Assembly (NCBI GenBank): GCA_947589585.1
Contig: CANQCA010000002.1
Location: forward strand, 1 to 35,106
Reading direction: 5' to 3'
DNA from: an uncultured Clostridia bacterium
GTDB taxonomy: Bacteria > Bacillota > Clostridia > Christensenellales > Borkfalkiaceae
Length of the DNA stretch: 35,106 nt
Position numbers and translations under genes: made by a program. Below, piece by piece: positions 6,167-13,991 of the stretch. Below the pieces are notes generated by a model that was not told the DNA's origin, did no database searches, and saw nothing but the letters and a program-made list of their open reading frames with translations. Every line of letters starts with the position of its first letter. Position 1 is the stretch's first letter.

Positions 6167-9100
6167 ATGAAGGCAAAGAAATGGCTCATTGTGGTCCTTT
6201 CGGCTATCATGGCTCTCGCAGTCGCCTTCGGCGTTGCCGCTTGCGGCGTCGATAAGTACGACCATGCGAACGACACGTTTGAGTGGACTGATAACGCCGA
6301 CGGAACCCACAACGGCAAGGCTTCTTGCGACGATCGCACACACGATGTGGCGAACGAAGCCCATACTTGGGGCACCGATAATAAGTGCACCAAGTGCGGC
6401 GCTGAGAAACCGCAGGAACAGCCCCAGCACAAATTTGCTACGGGTTGGACGACGGATGCGAACAATCACTGGCACATCTGCGAAAATCACCCGACCGACA
6501 CGGCAGACGTCAGCGGAAAGGCCGCCCATGCCGATGCCAACAACGACGGCAAGTGCGATACCTGCCAGTACCAGATGACAAAGCCCACGCCCGATCCCGA
6601 GCACAAATTCGCTACGGGTTGGACGACGGATGAGAACAATCACTGGCACATCTGCGAGAATCACCCGACCGACACGGCAGACGTCAGCGAAAAGGGCGAA
6701 CATGTCGATGCCAATAACGACGGCAAGTGCGATACTTGCGAATACGACATGCCCTCCGATATCCCTACCCCTCCCGAACTTGAGGAAGGCTGGTATGTGA
6801 TGGGTACGGTCGCTTCCCTGCCCACCGTCAACTGGAATACCTATGTGAAGGAAGGCTTTGTGGGAACCGATCTCACCATCACCCTTACCCTCACGGCGAC
6901 CGATGAGTTCAAATTCTGCAAATACGTCGAAGCGGACAACGCAGACGTTAATTGGAATAACGGCCAGATCGGCTATACCGCAGCCAATGCAGATCTCTTC
7001 ACCGGCGCAGGCCAACCCACCGGCGATAACTTCAAGGCGAAGGTAGAAGGGCAGTACACCTTCACACTCAATGTGACCGCCAATACCGCGACCGTCACCA
7101 AGGTCGAGGAAGAGTGCGACCATCAGTGGAAGTGGCAGTCCAATGACACCCAGCACTGGCAGGTCTGCGACCTCTGCGGCGCTGAGAAGGAAGGCTCCCG
7201 CGTTGCGCACGATCAGCTCAGCGAGAAGACGAACACCGAGCAGCATTGGAAAGAATGCGCGACCTGCGGCTACGTTTCCACCAAGACCAACCACACCCTG
7301 ACATGGCAGAGCACTGCCGAGCAGCATTGGCAGAAATGCAACGGGTGCGATTATACCACCGATAAGGTCGCCCACGACGCCAAGGAATTGCAGAAGGACG
7401 AAACCGGCCACTGGTACAAGTGCACCACCTGTAATTGGGAAGAGACCGAAAAGACCCAGCACAATTGGGGCAGCGACAACAAGTGCACCGAGTGCCAATA
7501 CGATCAAGGGCATCAGCACAATTATGAGTGCAAATCCAACGATGAGCAGCACTGGCTGGAATGCACGGGCTGCAACGATAAGAAGGATTATGCAAACCAC
7601 ACCTTCGAGGAAGGCTGGACTTCCGACGGCGAAGCTACGCACAGCCATAAGACGACTTGCACCGAGCACGCGGCCATCACCGTGACGGAAGATCACCATC
7701 TCTCCGTCGAAGCGAATGACACGCAGCACTGGAACAAGTGCTCCGACTGCACTTACACTTCCACCCCCGTCAACCACGATTGGTCGTATGCGGATAAGGA
7801 AGACGGCGAGCACCATACCAAGACCTCGACCTGCGAAGGCCACGAAGCTAAAACGGTCGAGGAAGCGCACACTTGGGGCGACAACGACGAATGCACCTTC
7901 TGCCACGCCAAGAAGCCCGTTGAGGCCGATACCCGCGTGTTCTATGTGGCAGGGAATTTCGAAGGCAGCAGCTTCGAATGGCCGAAGGAAGGCGCTCTTC
8001 CCAAGATGACGCTCGACACAGATAACGGCTTCCTCTACACCATCACTATCTTCATGTACAAGGGCGAAGCGTTCAAGATCGCAGGTTTCGATCAAGAACA
8101 AACTTCCGCTCCCGAGAACCTTTGGGCGCTTGAAGTTAACTATGCCGATTACGCCGACGAACAGAAGACGTTCACCGAAGGCGAATTTGGCAATCTTGTC
8201 GCTCCGAAGACGGGCTACTTCCTCATCAAGCTCTACACGAACGATACCTATCAGAACGACGGCGACAGCTTCTCCATCAACATCGAAGAAGATACTTCCG
8301 CGACCTTCGAATGGGATCTCCATGTTTATGGTACCATGAACGATTGGGGTGCAGGCGAGAATAAGCTCGCGATGACGAAGGGCGAAGGCAACACCTACAC
8401 CGTCGACATCACCATCACTGCAGAAGACCTCAAGAAGGTCGATGCAGATGGCAAGGCAATTGTTCCCGCTCTCAAGGTCGTCAATCTCCATAGCGGCAAC
8501 GCGAAGTGGTTCGGCGCCGATAGCTCCGATGAGAACCCCGATGGCAACTATTGGCTCACCGAAGCGGGCGTATACACCATCATCTTCAACACCGAGACCT
8601 TAAAGATCTCCCACACCGTGAACGGTAAACCCGGCCCTCAGCCCGATCCCGAGTTTGAAGTGAGCGTCGTTCTCACCTACACGACGGATAGCTGGTCTAC
8701 CAAGCAGGATCTCACCTTCACCGAAATAACGGAAACGTATGAAGGGCATCACTTCCAACTCAAGTATGAGCTTCCCGCAGGTGCAGAGTTCTATCTCCAT
8801 GCAAAGATCAGTAAGGATGCGGATGAAATCAACTGCAACTATGGCGGACTTTCGCAGGGGAACGATCTCTTTGATTCTTCCATAGGCGGAATGGGCGCAG
8901 CGAACTTCGTTGTGAAGACCGCAGCTACGTATGTCTTCGACTTCTATTTCGACACAGTGTTCGATGGTCAGCCTCAAGTTCCTCACTTCGACGCATCGAC
9001 GGATGCTGAAATCACGCCCACAGAAGGGAAGGTCGTGCTCGTCTATGTTGACAGCAGTACAGATTGGGCTGCAGGTAAGCAGCACGAAGTGAACCTCACC

Positions 9101-10117
9101 GAGGATGCGGATTGGGCGGAAGATGGAAAGCACTATACGACCACCCAACAGCTTCCCGCAAAAGCCGAGTTCTATCTCTATGAGACGGTCAGCTCCACAA
9201 AGGCTGTTTACTACAACTTTGGGAATATCGCGGTTCGCCACGATGCCGGTTTGTTCACTTCATCGGGCGGAAATACTCCCAACTTCATCGTTGCAAATGA
9301 GGGCAAGTATGTCTTTGAGTTCTTCCTCAATACTCCCGGCGATACCACGCACTTCGACGTGAAAACCGAGGGCGGCGAAACTCCCGAACCCCCCAAGACG
9401 CAAGAGATTACTCTCCATTATCACAACAAGAATAACTGGGCGCAGGTGGCTTATTGGAGCTGGGATGACGCCACAAACTATACGGGTGGCACTTGGCCTG
9501 GCAAACTTGTAACGGAAACAGAGACGAACAAGTGGGTGAAGGTCACGTATAGCGTGAGTACCGAATCCCTCAACAATGGCACTATTTGGGTCATTTTCAA
9601 CAACAATAATAAAAATAGCCAGTCGATTGACATCAGAATTTCTGCTGACAAACTCACCGAGAACAACGAAGCATGGATCTCCGGCGGCAACAATGGCGTG
9701 TACACCACGAAGGCAGCTGCAGAAGAGGCCGATACGAAGGGTTATATCTCTGCTTTGATCGGTAGCGACTGGAGCACCAATAATTGGAGCGAAAAGCCCA
9801 TGGAAGAAGAAACTTCTTATCAAGGCGGCCAAAAGTTCACATACACGGTCACCCTTCGCGCAGGTCAGCAGGTCTACTTCCATTTGAGCAATGGCGAATA
9901 TCCCAAGACGCTTTCGTCCGGTCAGAATTATTTCACTGGCGGTTCTGGTGCCGACAATCTCCATACGACAGCGGCCGGTACCTACACCTTTACACTTATC
10001 TACAATAGTACCACCAAGACGACAACACTTTCTGTCGTAAAGGAAAATGCGAGTGCGGCTGTTGCGCTTGAAGCAATGCTTCCCGTGTACGACGTGAAGA
10101 GCTATCTCGGCGCATAA
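6167..10117 (+). CDS. Giant lipoprotein: HWxxCxxC repeat stalk plus carbohydrate-binding-like modules
   Basis: 1316 residues; ATG 6167 has GGAGGA 6 nt upstream. The signal peptide ends VAAC (Cys26). Residues about 30-584 are a Cys/His/Trp-rich stalk: two nearly identical 58-residue units (88-203), a module with YVMGTVAS at about 205-315 inside it, then six HWxxCxxC motifs (HWQVCDLC, HWKECATC, HWQKCNGC, HWYKCTTC, HWLECTGC, HWNKCSDC) with other CxxC pairs between them. Residues 586-820 hold two SusE/F-like modules (FYVAGNFEG, HVYGTMNDW). From 828 and 952 come two related beta modules with LPAGAEFYL strands. A CBM26-like module (HYHNKNNW, YWSWDD, GTWPG, WVIFNNN) starts near 1078, and a last beta module starts near 1193. 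No enzyme motif is visible. It is probably a long-reach surface glucan-binding protein; the stalk may bind metal or act as spacer. Both roles are inferred. Confidence 0.82.
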   Translation: MKAKKWLIVVLSAIMALAVAFGVAACGVDKYDHANDTFEWTDNADGTHNGKASCDDRTHDVANEAHTWGTDNKCTKCGAEKPQEQPQHKFATGWTTDANNHWHICENHPTDTADVSGKAAHADANNDGKCDTCQYQMTKPTPDPEHKFATGWTTDENNHWHICENHPTDTADVSEKGEHVDANNDGKCDTCEYDMPSDIPTPPELEEGWYVMGTVASLPTVNWNTYVKEGFVGTDLTITLTLTATDEFKFCKYVEADNADVNWNNGQIGYTAANADLFTGAGQPTGDNFKAKVEGQYTFTLNVTANTATVTKVEEECDHQWKWQSNDTQHWQVCDLCGAEKEGSRVAHDQLSEKTNTEQHWKECATCGYVSTKTNHTLTWQSTAEQHWQKCNGCDYTTDKVAHDAKELQKDETGHWYKCTTCNWEETEKTQHNWGSDNKCTECQYDQGHQHNYECKSNDEQHWLECTGCNDKKDYANHTFEEGWTSDGEATHSHKTTCTEHAAITVTEDHHLSVEANDTQHWNKCSDCTYTSTPVNHDWSYADKEDGEHHTKTSTCEGHEAKTVEEAHTWGDNDECTFCHAKKPVEADTRVFYVAGNFEGSSFEWPKEGALPKMTLDTDNGFLYTITIFMYKGEAFKIAGFDQEQTSAPENLWALEVNYADYADEQKTFTEGEFGNLVAPKTGYFLIKLYTNDTYQNDGDSFSINIEEDTSATFEWDLHVYGTMNDWGAGENKLAMTKGEGNTYTVDITITAEDLKKVDADGKAIVPALKVVNLHSGNAKWFGADSSDENPDGNYWLTEAGVYTIIFNTETLKISHTVNGKPGPQPDPEFEVSVVLTYTTDSWSTKQDLTFTEITETYEGHHFQLKYELPAGAEFYLHAKISKDADEINCNYGGLSQGNDLFDSSIGGMGAANFVVKTAATYVFDFYFDTVFDGQPQVPHFDASTDAEITPTEGKVVLVYVDSSTDWAAGKQHEVNLTEDADWAEDGKHYTTTQQLPAKAEFYLYETVSSTKAVYYNFGNIAVRHDAGLFTSSGGNTPNFIVANEGKYVFEFFLNTPGDTTHFDVKTEGGETPEPPKTQEITLHYHNKNNWAQVAYWSWDDATNYTGGTWPGKLVTETETNKWVKVTYSVSTESLNNGTIWVIFNNNNKNSQSIDIRISADKLTENNEAWISGGNNGVYTTKAAAEEADTKGYISALIGSDWSTNNWSEKPMEEETSYQGGQKFTYTVTLRAGQQVYFHLSNGEYPKTLSSGQNYFTGGSGADNLHTTAAGTYTFTLIYNSTTKTTTLSVVKENASAAVALEAMLPVYDVKSYLGA
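6428..6748 (+). repeat. In-frame tandem duplication of 174 nt
   Basis: 6428-6601 and 6602-6748 are nearly identical at the DNA level and encode two 58-residue HKFATGW...CDTC units. The few changes are scattered, suggesting a recent duplication. Confidence 0.85.
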
Positions 10118-10492
10118 GCGAACTTTGAAAGCGAAAAAGCCTTCCCCCCCTCGGGGGGGGGGAAGGTGTCGCCTTCGGGCGACGGATGAGGGGCGCAAAT
10201 AGCCCCACCCCGAAACCCCCTCCTTGGGGAGGGGGAACCAAAGGGAGTGGGGTGTTCCAAATTTCGTCATTCCTCGACGTTGCTCGGAATGACGAAAAGA
10301 AAGCATGGCGCCTCCGTGGGAGGAGCTGTCGAGGCAAAGCCGAGACTGAGGTGGGGCGAGCTTCTGAATACGCACCCACCCCCCTACCCCCCTCCACGGG
10401 AGGGGGCAAGAGAGGGGCGCCAAGAGAACCCAACCCTCACCCACCACCCTACCCCCCTCCACGGGAGGGGGCAAGAAACATCAAGAAATAAG
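10118..10492. repeat. Repeat-rich intergenic region with hairpins
   Basis: No gene is supported. A G/C-run hairpin (10140-10150 with 10156-10166) may end the 6167 transcript. GTCGCC/GGCGAC follows (10168-10182). A perfect 12-bp inverted repeat pairs TTTCGTCATTCC (10262-10273) with GGAATGACGAAA (10286-10297). A 27-nt block occurs twice (10384-10410 and 10449-10475), each a CCCCCTCC/GGAGGGGG hairpin. I see no clear promoter for the next gene. Confidence 0.8.
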
Positions 10493-10526
10493 CGCACGGG
10501 AGTGCGTTCAAAAAATTATCAGGAGG
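10493..10526 (+). promoter_or_regulatory. Leader hairpin and ribosome-binding site of the lipoprotein at 10535
   Basis: CGCAC (10493-10497) and GTGCG (10502-10506) enclose loop GGGA; AGGAGG at 10521-10526 is 8 nt before the ATG. Same layout as at 1837 and 6137. Confidence 0.55.
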
Positions 10527-10534
10527 AAATCAAA

Positions 10535-11998
10535 ATGAAAGCAAAGAGGCTTTTTGCGGCCGTTCTCTCTATGGCGATCGCGGCATCGGCTGTTGCCGGG
10601 CTCGCAGCCTGCGGAACGGAGACGCAATACCTTGATACGTGGACGACGAGTGCAGAGGGCCATTGGCATGCATCTGTCGATAACCCCGATATCATCGGTG
10701 ACTACGGCGACCATACCTTCAAGGACGGCAAGTGCACCGTCTGCGAATACCCCGACCCGAACTACAACCCCGGCGGCGGTGACGGTGGCGACGGCGGCAG
10801 CGGTGACACCGGCGGCGGTGGCGGCAGCGACATCGGCGGCGGTGGCGGCGGCAGCAGCGACGAAGAACTCATCGGTACCGAAGATCTCGGCATTCGCCTC
10901 ATCTGCGAGAGCCGCGGGTGGGATGCAGACCCCGCATACTTCGTCCAAGATAGCGAATGGGGCTACGACGGTGCGCATTATCAGCTCATCATCAACTTGA
11001 ATTCCGGCGACCAGTTCTGCATCGCGGAAACTTTGAGCACGGATTCTGAAGTGTGGTATAACTACGGCAACGAATATTTCAAATTCAGCCAAGGCATCTT
11101 CACGGAACAGGCGAGTGATGTCGGCGGTTCAAACTTCGTCGTCGTGTCGGATGGCTCCTATACATTCGATTTCTATGTCGGCACCAAGATAGACGGAAAC
11201 GAGGAGCACGCGCATATCGACGCTAAAATTACGGGCACCGATCTCGACCTTGGCGGTGGCGGCGGTGACGTCGGCGGCGGCGACCATTCCACATGGGACA
11301 CCCTCACGATTCACTATCACAACGCGAAGGATTGGGCTAATCCCTATGCTTACAGTTGGGAAACCGGTTATGAAACAAAGTTCCTTGGCAACTGGCCCGG
11401 AACTCCCGCGACTGCTGAAAGCGACGGTTGGGTGAAAATCACATATCAAGTAGACCCCGCGGCGAGAGGATCCCTCATGATCATCTTCAACGATGGGAAG
11501 GAGAACGGCGCAGACCAGACCGGTGACATCGATATTTCCGGAATCACGAACAATGAGGCTTGGATCGCCAAGGACGAGAGCGTCCACGCAACGCAGGCCG
11601 AAGCTCTTGCAGCAGAAGGGACGGCGCAGGAGACCACCTACACCTTCTACTTCTACAATGCAGGCGGTTGGGGTACTGTAAAGATCTGGACGTGGGGTGC
11701 CTTCGCGACAGCGGGCGCTTGGTCAGATGCTCCCACCATGGAGGCTGCAACCGAACTCGGCAACGGTTGGTTCAAATACACCTATACGGGATATGCGAGC
11801 AAGGTCGAGGGTAAGTCTCTCAGCGTAATCGTCTTCAACGGTAGTAACGATTCTCAGAGAGTGACGATCGGGAATACGAGCGGACAGGATGCTGTGGCCG
11901 ATTCCGGCGATCCTATCACCATTACGGCGACCACCTACTACATCAGCGGTGCGCAAAATGGGAAATATTCCACCACGAAGGAAGATATCCACGCCTAA
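10535..11998 (+). CDS. Lipoprotein with CBM26-like modules
   Basis: 487 residues. ATG 10535 follows AGGAGG and opens a lipoprotein signal peptide (LAAC, Cys26); the frame upstream is repeat DNA. After the anchor comes one stalk-type unit (GHWHA...GKCTVC, about residues 36-71). A Gly/Ser/Asp-rich linker follows (about 79-109, encoded by GGC/GGT runs at 10769-10860). A beta module with INLNSGDQFCI and GSYTFDFYV strands (about 114-235) resembles those at residues 828 and 952 of the neighbour. Two CBM26-like modules end the protein: one with HYHNAKDW, YSWET, GNWPG and IIFND (about 248-365), and one with FYFYNAGGW, IWTWG and VIVFNGSND (about 370-480). CBM26 proteins bind starch, so this is the best substrate clue in the cluster. 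The linker would let the modules reach away from the membrane. Confidence 0.84.
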   Translation: MKAKRLFAAVLSMAIAASAVAGLAACGTETQYLDTWTTSAEGHWHASVDNPDIIGDYGDHTFKDGKCTVCEYPDPNYNPGGGDGGDGGSGDTGGGGGSDIGGGGGGSSDEELIGTEDLGIRLICESRGWDADPAYFVQDSEWGYDGAHYQLIINLNSGDQFCIAETLSTDSEVWYNYGNEYFKFSQGIFTEQASDVGGSNFVVVSDGSYTFDFYVGTKIDGNEEHAHIDAKITGTDLDLGGGGGDVGGGDHSTWDTLTIHYHNAKDWANPYAYSWETGYETKFLGNWPGTPATAESDGWVKITYQVDPAARGSLMIIFNDGKENGADQTGDIDISGITNNEAWIAKDESVHATQAEALAAEGTAQETTYTFYFYNAGGWGTVKIWTWGAFATAGAWSDAPTMEAATELGNGWFKYTYTGYASKVEGKSLSVIVFNGSNDSQRVTIGNTSGQDAVADSGDPITITATTYYISGAQNGKYSTTKEDIHA

Positions 11999-12019
11999 AA
12001 GCAACTACAATGCAAACGG

Positions 12020-12044
12020 TCCCTCCCGCCAAAAGCGGGAGGGA
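12020..12044 (+). terminator. Perfect 10-bp hairpin between two lipoprotein genes
   Basis: TCCCTCCCGC (12020-12029) and GCGGGAGGGA (12035-12044) with loop CAAAA, followed by GAATTTCT. It has no long T tract, so it may be a partial terminator that allows read-through into the gene at 12080. Confidence 0.6.
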
Positions 12045-12079
12045 GAATTTCTAAAAAACCTTTTTTGGAGAATACGACT

Positions 12080-12988
12080 ATGAAAATCAAGAAGATCTTC
12101 GGGCTTTTGCTTGCGGGCGCGATCGCGCTCTCGGCCGTCGCGGGCCTTGCCGCTTGCGGCGACGACGAGAACAAGAACCCCAACCCCGACAACACGGGCA
12201 ACACGGACAATACGGACACAGATGCTCCCGAGAAGGGGACGGGCGTCTACAGCACCGACCACACGGGCAGCAGCACGGTCGGCTGGTATGTGCTCGGCAC
12301 GGGTGCGGGAAGCCTCGACGGCGTCGAATGGGATAATTTCGAGGCGGCGATGATGCTCAAGGATGACGGGAACGGCTATCTTTCCATCACGCTCGATCTG
12401 TTCAACGGCGACTATTTCAAGATCCTCTACAATCATGCGGGCACGGCGGCGCAAGGGTTCAGCGGCGACGAAGAGTGGAACACCTACAGCATCGGTTATA
12501 TCGGGTCGGATAACACTGCCGGCAACGAGATGGTGGGCTTCACCTTTGACGGCGACGGCAATGCGGTCGTGATGGACGGTTATTCGGGTTCGTACACCAT
12601 CAAGATCGTAAGCACTGCGACGACGAAGCCCGAGGCAGTGGATGTCGAGGGCGGGATCACGCTCACGCGGGATTTGGCGCTCAAGGATAAGGAGATCGCT
12701 TCCGATTTCTATATCGTCGGCCTGAACAGCAAGTGGCCGTCGAACAGCACGGAGGCGGATTGGATCCCGCTTACGGGGAGCAACGGCGTCTACACCGCCA
12801 CGCTCGATCTGAAGGCAAGCGACGAGTTCAAGATCTACAATGCGAGCTCGAAGAAGTACAACACGCTCGGGTATAACTTGAACGAGCTGGCGAATATCAA
12901 GGGATATGAAGGCAAGTACACGATCACCGTCGAGACTTCGGGAGAAGGCGCGGCTATGACCGTGGAAGTTTCCATCGAAAAGGCGTGA
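12080..12988 (+). CDS. Small lipoprotein with two SusF-like modules
   Basis: 302 residues. ATG 12080 is preferred over the in-frame TTG at 12065, which overlaps the ribosome-binding site (GGAG 12067-12070). The signal peptide is the most like that at 1878 (GLLLAGAIALSAVAGLAAC, Cys26). A linker of Asn/Asp/Thr residues (27-50) leads to a first module with GWYVLGTGAGS, LDLFNGDYFKI and YTIKIVS (about 65-200). A second, shorter module with FYIVGLNSKWPS, LDLKASDEFKIYN and KYTITVE follows (about 210-302). The second is the cleanest SusE/F-like or X25-like module in the window. It lies only 81 nt after the previous gene, with no clear promoter between, so cotranscription past the 12020 hairpin is possible. 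Confidence 0.82.
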   Translation: MKIKKIFGLLLAGAIALSAVAGLAACGDDENKNPNPDNTGNTDNTDTDAPEKGTGVYSTDHTGSSTVGWYVLGTGAGSLDGVEWDNFEAAMMLKDDGNGYLSITLDLFNGDYFKILYNHAGTAAQGFSGDEEWNTYSIGYIGSDNTAGNEMVGFTFDGDGNAVVMDGYSGSYTIKIVSTATTKPEAVDVEGGITLTRDLALKDKEIASDFYIVGLNSKWPSNSTEADWIPLTGSNGVYTATLDLKASDEFKIYNASSKKYNTLGYNLNELANIKGYEGKYTITVETSGEGAAMTVEVSIEKA

Positions 12989-13004
12989 TCCTTCGCACAA
13001 ATCA

Positions 13005-13030
13005 AAGGCCTCTGCTTTTGCAGAGGCCTT
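13005..13030. terminator. Bidirectional terminator between convergent genes
   Basis: A perfect 11-bp stem (13005-13015 with 13020-13030) has loop TTTT. It lies between the lipoprotein gene and the convergent transporter gene. T-rich tails exist on both strands (GCTTTAT; TTTGATTTG on the minus strand). Confidence 0.85.
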
Positions 13031-13046
13031 GCTTTATGGGATGGCG

Positions 13047-13730
13047 TCACCCTTCCTTGGGCTTTACCATGCGCAGAAGGGGAAAGATGAGGGCGCCGAG
13101 GGAGTTGCCGAGGAGGATCATCACAAGGTAGCCGAACGCTTCTGCACTCGCGATGCCCGAAGCCGCAAAGTAGAACATATCCGCGATGGAGTGTTCATAT
13201 CCGCTCAAAATGAAGGCGGGAATACACATCAGAATGCCGAGCGGGGTCTTGTTGTTGGTATAGAGGTCGATGGCGAGATAGACGAGGATGCCGCAGAGGA
13301 TGGCGCGAAGAAGAGCAAATCCGTACCCCTGAGAGAGCTTGCCGCCTTCGCCACAGAGGAGCGCCGCAGAAGCCTTCAAATGGGGGAAAATGAAGCCGAT
13401 GAGGTATCCGAAGACGACCGTCCCGATGAGGTTCCCGAGGAGTGCCAAAAGGAGCACGGAGATATCCTCTTTGGAATGCTTTTGGGGCACGAGCCCGATC
13501 TTGCCCGTGTAGAGGGCATAGCCGCGCATGCAGATCGCGAGCAGGGCCATCGAGAAGAGGAATGCCCCGATATATTGGCCGTAGAAGGGGACTTCCTGCC
13601 CGTCGGTGAGCCCGTAGCGGCAGGCGAGGTAGACGGCGCCGCCGAGGGAGATCATCATGCCGCCGAGCACGCCCTCGCACACCCTTTGCAAAATGGCGAG
13701 GATGTTGTTTTTGAGTTTGGGTTTATCCAT
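13047..13730 (-). CDS. Formate/nitrite transporter (FNT) family channel
   Basis: 227 residues, short for FNT proteins (about 255-285), mainly at the termini. Hydrophobic segments match the six-helix FNT fold. Family features include GGMMISLGG (residues 23-31), LYTG (73-76), GNLIGT (99-104) and SGYEHSIADMF (176-186), which contains the central pore His180. GNSLGAL (208-214) is the second-half GN motif. FNT channels pass formate, nitrite, hydrosulfide or lactate; the substrate cannot be told here. In a fermenter, formate export is the likeliest role. AAGGAG lies just upstream of the ATG on the minus strand. It is convergent with the lipoprotein cluster and not obviously linked to it. Confidence 0.9.
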   Translation of the reverse strand: MDKPKLKNNILAILQRVCEGVLGGMMISLGGAVYLACRYGLTDGQEVPFYGQYIGAFLFSMALLAICMRGYALYTGKIGLVPQKHSKEDISVLLLALLGNLIGTVVFGYLIGFIFPHLKASAALLCGEGGKLSQGYGFALLRAILCGILVYLAIDLYTNNKTPLGILMCIPAFILSGYEHSIADMFYFAASGIASAEAFGYLVMILLGNSLGALIFPLLRMVKPKEG

Positions 13731-13772
13731 TTCTTTTCTCCTTTGGTTTGTTATGGGGTGAAGGGGGTGACC

Positions 13773-13920
13773 GCGTCATGCTGAGCCGAAGCGGCTATAC
13801 CATGTCCGAGAGGGCCTATCTCCGAAGCGTCCCCTTAATGAAAAAACGGACTTCGTACTTCGGGATCCTTCGAGGATAGGCTCACGGTTTTCATCCAACA
13901 ATTTCGGCTCAGGATGACGC
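13773..13920. repeat. MITE-like element with 18-bp terminal inverted repeats
   Basis: GCGTCATGCTGAGCCGAA (13773-13790) and its near-perfect complement (13903-13920, 17 of 18) bound 148 nt without a coding frame. A similar element lies at 25495-25699. Confidence 0.7.
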
Positions 13921-13974
13921 ATACCCACGGCTCAGGATGACGCATACCCACGGCTCAGGATGACGCATACCCAC
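13906..13974. repeat. Three perfect tandem copies of a 23-nt unit
   Basis: Copies at 13906-13928, 13929-13951 and 13952-13974 are identical. The unit contains the terminal repeat of the adjacent element (GGCTCAGGATGACGC). Confidence 0.9.
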
Positions 13975-13991
13975 GAGGCAGACTGACGCCG

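Noticed and set aside
6134..8491. 785-codon open frame on the minus strand under the giant lipoprotein gene
   Set aside because: It lies fully antisense to a well-supported gene, has no ribosome-binding site, and its protein is a low-complexity mix of hydrophobic and acidic residues that mirrors the codon bias of the real gene. It also covers the leader hairpins of the real gene.
13906..13974. Possible CRISPR array
   Set aside because: The 23-nt units are directly adjacent with no spacers, and no cas genes are present.
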